Shown piece by piece: positions 61,618 to 64,000 of a DNA stretch of 64,000 bases. The notes beneath the pieces are model-generated. The model saw nothing but the letters and a program-made list of their open reading frames with translations, was not told where the DNA came from and did not search any database. The stretch spans positions 492,651-556,650 of the forward strand of contig NZ_BIFH01000013.1 in NCBI RefSeq assembly GCF_003967355.1, read 5' to 3'. This DNA is from Embleya hyalina (GTDB taxonomy: Bacteria; Actinomycetota; Actinomycetes; Streptomycetales; Streptomycetaceae). Numbering within the stretch: the stretch's first letter is position 1; every line of letters begins with the position of its first letter. The position numbers and the translations under genes were made by a program.

Positions 61618-62409
61618 TCACGTCCCGTCGCCGCCATCGTCGCACGCCCCGGGAGCCCCGTCGCGGGCCGGCGCCGGCGCATCGGCGGTTCGGGCGTCGG
61701 CCGCCGGGGGCGGAGCGGTCGAGTCGAGGAGTCGGCGGCGGAGGCCGTCCAGGAGCAGCCCCACGCCGAACTCGAAGCGCTCGCCCGGATCGGCGTCGAA
61801 GGCCGACGTCAGCGCCGTGCGCGCGTATTCGGACTCGGCCCGACCGCGCACCAGGTCGTGCTTGCGCTCCGTCCAGGCGCCCGTCGCCGACAGCCGGGCC
61901 TGGGCCTGTTCCTCGATGGTGTGGCCCAGTACGTAGTGGCCGCAGGTCAGCGTGACCCATCCGGCCTGCTCGGCCGGGAAGCCGGCGGCCTCCAGGATCC
62001 GAAAGAGCGCGTCCTCGAGCAGGCGCGTGTTGGGCCCGGCCACGTAGGTACCCGCCACCACCCGGGCGCCGTCCCGATGGGCCAGCAACGCGGCGCGCAA
62101 CCGCCGTGCCAGGAACATCAGTTGCTCGTCCCACGGCCCGTCCGGCACGGGCGCGACGACCGATTCCAGCAGCCGGTCGGCCATCGCGTCGAGAAGCGCT
62201 TCCTTGCTCGGGAAATGCCGGTACAGGGCCGGACCCCGAACATCGAGCGAGGCGCCGAGCTTGCGGGTCGTCAGCCCGTCGAGCCCCTCGGCGTCCAGCA
62301 GCGCGATCGCGCCTTCCACCACATCCGCGCGTCGCAACAAGGCTGCGTGCTCCCTCTTCCCGGCCGTCGTCTTCTCGATGTTATCCACCCCGGCTGCTAC
62401 TGTTACCAT
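61618..62409 (-). CDS. TetR-family regulator
   Basis: Up to 263 residues. HTH: RADVVEGAIALLDAEGLDGL, TTRKLGASLDVRGPALYRHFPSKEALLDAM, and the TetR_C (class C) domain seen in TetR(A-E)-type repressors (GTYVAGPNTRLLEDALFRIL, then CGHYVLGHTIEEQAQ). It ends in a 40-residue Asp/Ala/Pro-rich tail. The ATG at 62409 lies inside the operator-like nested palindrome; GTG 62388 (VDNIEKTT) is an alternative, and a leaderless transcript is plausible. It is divergent from the PPOX-flavoprotein and reductase genes. Confidence 0.9.
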   Translation of the reverse strand: MVTVAAGVDNIEKTTAGKREHAALLRRADVVEGAIALLDAEGLDGLTTRKLGASLDVRGPALYRHFPSKEALLDAMADRLLESVVAPVPDGPWDEQLMFLARRLRAALLAHRDGARVVAGTYVAGPNTRLLEDALFRILEAAGFPAEQAGWVTLTCGHYVLGHTIEEQAQARLSATGAWTERKHDLVRGRAESEYARTALTSAFDADPGERFEFGVGLLLDGLRRRLLDSTAPPPAADARTADAPAPARDGAPGACDDGGDGT

Positions 62410-62437
62410 CGATCACTGTTACCAGTGATAACAGTAG
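62397..62437. promoter_or_regulatory. Nested palindromic operator between tetR and PPOX genes
   Basis: Outer arms CTACTGTTA (62397-62405) and TAACAGTAG (62429-62437) enclose an inner inverted repeat ATCACTG-ttac-CAGTGAT (62412-62429). TGTTACC also repeats directly at 62401-62407 and 62417-62423. It covers the annotated tetR ATG and lies 38 bp before the PPOX gene start. Confidence 0.75.
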
Positions 62438-62475
62438 GAAAGGCTAACCTGACCGAAGCTATGCAAGGGATGGCC

Positions 62476-63105
62476 ATGAGCACCACCGAACTCCGCTACC
62501 GCCGCCTGACGCCCGACACGGTGCGCGCGATGATCGGCAGCCCCGATCCCATGGCGAAGGCCAAGAAGCTGGATCGGATCGACGCGTACTTCCACCGCTT
62601 CATCGCGCACTCGCCGTTCGTCGCCCTGGCGACCGCCGACGGCACGGGCCTCCCGGACTGCTCTCCCCGCGGCGACTACCCGGGATTCGTGAAGGTCCTG
62701 GACGAGCGCACGCTGGCCCTGCCCGACCGCCCCGGCAACAAACTCGCGGACTCCTTCCACAACCTCGCCGAGAACGACGGCGTCGGACTGCTGTTCCTGG
62801 TGCCCGGAGTCCGTGAGGTCCTGCGCGTCAACGGGCACGCCTACCCCAGCGACGACCCGGACGTGCTCGCGCGTATGCAGGTCGAGGGCAAGGCACCGGC
62901 GTTGGCCCTGATCATCGAGGTCGCCGAGGCCTACTTCCACTGCGGCCGGGCGCTGATCCGCTCGCGACTGTGGGAGCCCGAATCCCGGGCACTGGCCGAC
63001 GAGATGCCCTCCGTCGGGGAAGTGGCCGTCGGACAGCTCGGATTGGCCGTGGAACCCGCCCTCATCGACCGGGCCGTACAGGACAACTACCACACGCTGT
63101 ACTGA
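62476..63105 (+). CDS. FMN-dependent PPOX-type (pyridoxamine oxidase-fold) flavoprotein
   Basis: 209 residues of the split-barrel flavin family (MSMEG_1061 group). HSPFVALATADGTGLPDCSPRGDYPGFV (given in parts: SPFVALATADG, DCSPRGDYPGFV), LPDRPGNKLADSFHNL and VNGHA fit the FMN-binding signature. The reaction is unknown; relatives reduce F420- or FMN-linked substrates or act in detoxification. ATG 62476 has AAGGGA six bases upstream; ATGs at 62461 and 62470 are alternatives. A 2Fe-2S reductase follows 15 bp later with GAGGAGG, so the two form an operon. Confidence 0.88.
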   Translation: MSTTELRYRRLTPDTVRAMIGSPDPMAKAKKLDRIDAYFHRFIAHSPFVALATADGTGLPDCSPRGDYPGFVKVLDERTLALPDRPGNKLADSFHNLAENDGVGLLFLVPGVREVLRVNGHAYPSDDPDVLARMQVEGKAPALALIIEVAEAYFHCGRALIRSRLWEPESRALADEMPSVGEVAVGQLGLAVEPALIDRAVQDNYHTLY

Positions 63106-63120
63106 GGAGGCCGACCACCC

Positions 63121-64000
63121 ATGCAGGAAGCGTTGATCGAACGGATCGAATCGGTGGCCCGCCGTACCGCCGTGATCACCTTGCGCCGGACCGAACTGCC
63201 GTTGCTCCCCTGGGAACCCGGGGCACACATCGACCTGTCGCTCCCCAATTGGCTCACCCGCCAGTACTCACTGTGCGGATCGCCGACCGACCCCGACCGC
63301 TACCGGATCGCGGTACGCCACGATCCGCTCAGCCGCGGCGGCTCGGAATACGTCAACCTGTTCCTTCGCCCCGGACGTCGCGTGCGGATCTCCCGGCCCC
63401 GCAACAACTTTCCGCTCGACGGCGCACGCGGATACCTCTTCATCGCCGGCGGCATCGGCATCACCGCGATCCTGCCGATGATGCGGGCCGTCGCCGATCG
63501 CCCGGGCACGGCGGCCACGCTGGTCTACATCGGCCGCACCGAGGAGGCGATGCCCTTCGTCGGGGAGATCCGGGACACCCTCGCCGACCGCGCTCGCGTC
63601 ATCGCCACCGAACGGGACGGCCGCCCGGATCTCGCCGAACTGGCCTGCGGGCTCCCGGCGGACACCTCGGTCTACTGTTGCGGGCCCGCCGGCATGCTCG
63701 ACGCCTGCGGCGCCGCCTTTCCCCCGGAGCGCCTGCACCTCGAACGATTCCGCCGAGCCGAGAAGACCTTCGCCCCGGACACGCCGTTCGAGGTGGTCTG
63801 CGCCCGCTCCGGGGACCGGGTCACGGTCGCCCCCGGCGAGACGATCCTCGACGCCCTCGCCCGCGCGGGCCGCCCGCTCGCGTCCGGATGCCGCGAAGGG
63901 GTGTGCGCGAGCTGCGAGGTGGCCGTCGTCGAGGGTGTCCCGGACCACCGCGACGACATCGGCGCCCCCGCCGGCCGCATGTATCCGTGTGTCTCGCGCT
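63121..64000 (+). CDS. PDR/VanB-type FMN and 2Fe-2S oxidoreductase, 3' end outside window
   Basis: At least 293 residues, still open at base 64000. The N-terminal flavin domain has RQYSLCGSP for FMN; the NAD domain has IAGGIGITAILPMM and VYCCGPAGML; the C-terminal plant-type ferredoxin domain has CREGVCASC with the fourth cysteine in YPCVSR. Arrangement FMN-NAD-[2Fe-2S] is that of phthalate dioxygenase reductase and VanB, which pass NADH electrons to a Rieske oxygenase. The oxygenase partner should lie to the right of the window. Located directly after the PPOX flavoprotein. Confidence 0.92.
   Translation, partial: MQEALIERIESVARRTAVITLRRTELPLLPWEPGAHIDLSLPNWLTRQYSLCGSPTDPDRYRIAVRHDPLSRGGSEYVNLFLRPGRRVRISRPRNNFPLDGARGYLFIAGGIGITAILPMMRAVADRPGTAATLVYIGRTEEAMPFVGEIRDTLADRARVIATERDGRPDLAELACGLPADTSVYCCGPAGMLDACGAAFPPERLHLERFRRAEKTFAPDTPFEVVCARSGDRVTVAPGETILDALARAGRPLASGCREGVCASCEVAVVEGVPDHRDDIGAPAGRMYPCVSR

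Noticed and set aside
1-64000. CRISPR arrays, tRNA/rRNA genes, insertion sequences, prophage or attachment sites
   Set aside because: No regular repeat-spacer series, no tRNA-like cloverleaf, no transposase or integrase, and no direct-repeat-bounded insertion were seen by eye.

Overview
The window is very GC-rich (third codon positions almost all G or C) and carries Streptomycetaceae marks: an EshA-type family 2B encapsulin with a 2-methylisoborneol (2-MIB) pathway, a DUF3052 protein, membrane Ser/Thr kinases with Pro/Thr-rich tails, many TetR/MarR/IclR/PucR regulators, and rare TTA (bldA) leucine codons in four genes. It reads as accessory chromosome of Streptomyces or a close relative. I count 55 protein genes, 13 of them transcription regulators. 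I see no rRNA or tRNA gene, CRISPR array, insertion sequence or replication origin.

Layout. 1-4.4 kb: two tandem paralogous Ser/Thr kinases (the first cut by the window edge) and a TIGR03084-type protein. 4.6-9.9 kb: a carboxylic acid reductase followed by an ABBA aromatic prenyltransferase and a nucleotidyltransferase-like protein. 10-15.5 kb: PucR regulator, type III PLP decarboxylase, M55 D-aminopeptidase and amino acid permease. 15.6-21.2 kb: a divergent catabolic island, with phosphotriesterase-family hydrolase, VOC protein and an ArsB/SLC13-type permease on one strand, and a ThDP enzyme plus IclR regulator on the other, around an AT-rich repeat-bearing control region. 21.3-29.9 kb: lipoprotein, third kinase, MarR-MFS pair with a clear operator, reductase, secreted M1 peptidase and small proteins.

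30.1-34.6 kb holds the most distinctive system: an encapsulin shell gene divergent from 2-MIB synthase and GPP 2-C-methyltransferase. The synthase is the expected shell cargo, and its disordered N-terminal region contains a recent internal duplication. 34.8-40.7 kb: TetR, LuxR, and an overlapping operon of YtcJ-like amidohydrolase, M20 hydrolase and nitrilase. 40.7-50.5 kb: TetR/oxidoreductase, AraC, TetR/MFS, an AtzE-like amidase with an AtzG-like small partner and an MFS pump under a MerR-type promoter. 50.6-58.3 kb: RpiR regulator divergent from a C45 Ntn-hydrolase and a complete Opp/Dpp-type ABC importer whose last four genes overlap. 58.5-64 kb: TetR, winged-helix regulator, an unrecognised protein coupled to a TetR, and a PPOX flavoprotein with a Rieske-type reductase that runs off the right edge.

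Two themes recur. Many genes cleave amide, nitrile or ester bonds (M55, M20, nitrilase, amidase, C45, M1, phosphotriesterase, amidohydrolase) and sit with importers and dedicated regulators, which suggests scavenging of amide or peptide-like compounds. Many regulator genes also have readable palindromic or repeated operators in short, relatively AT-rich gaps.
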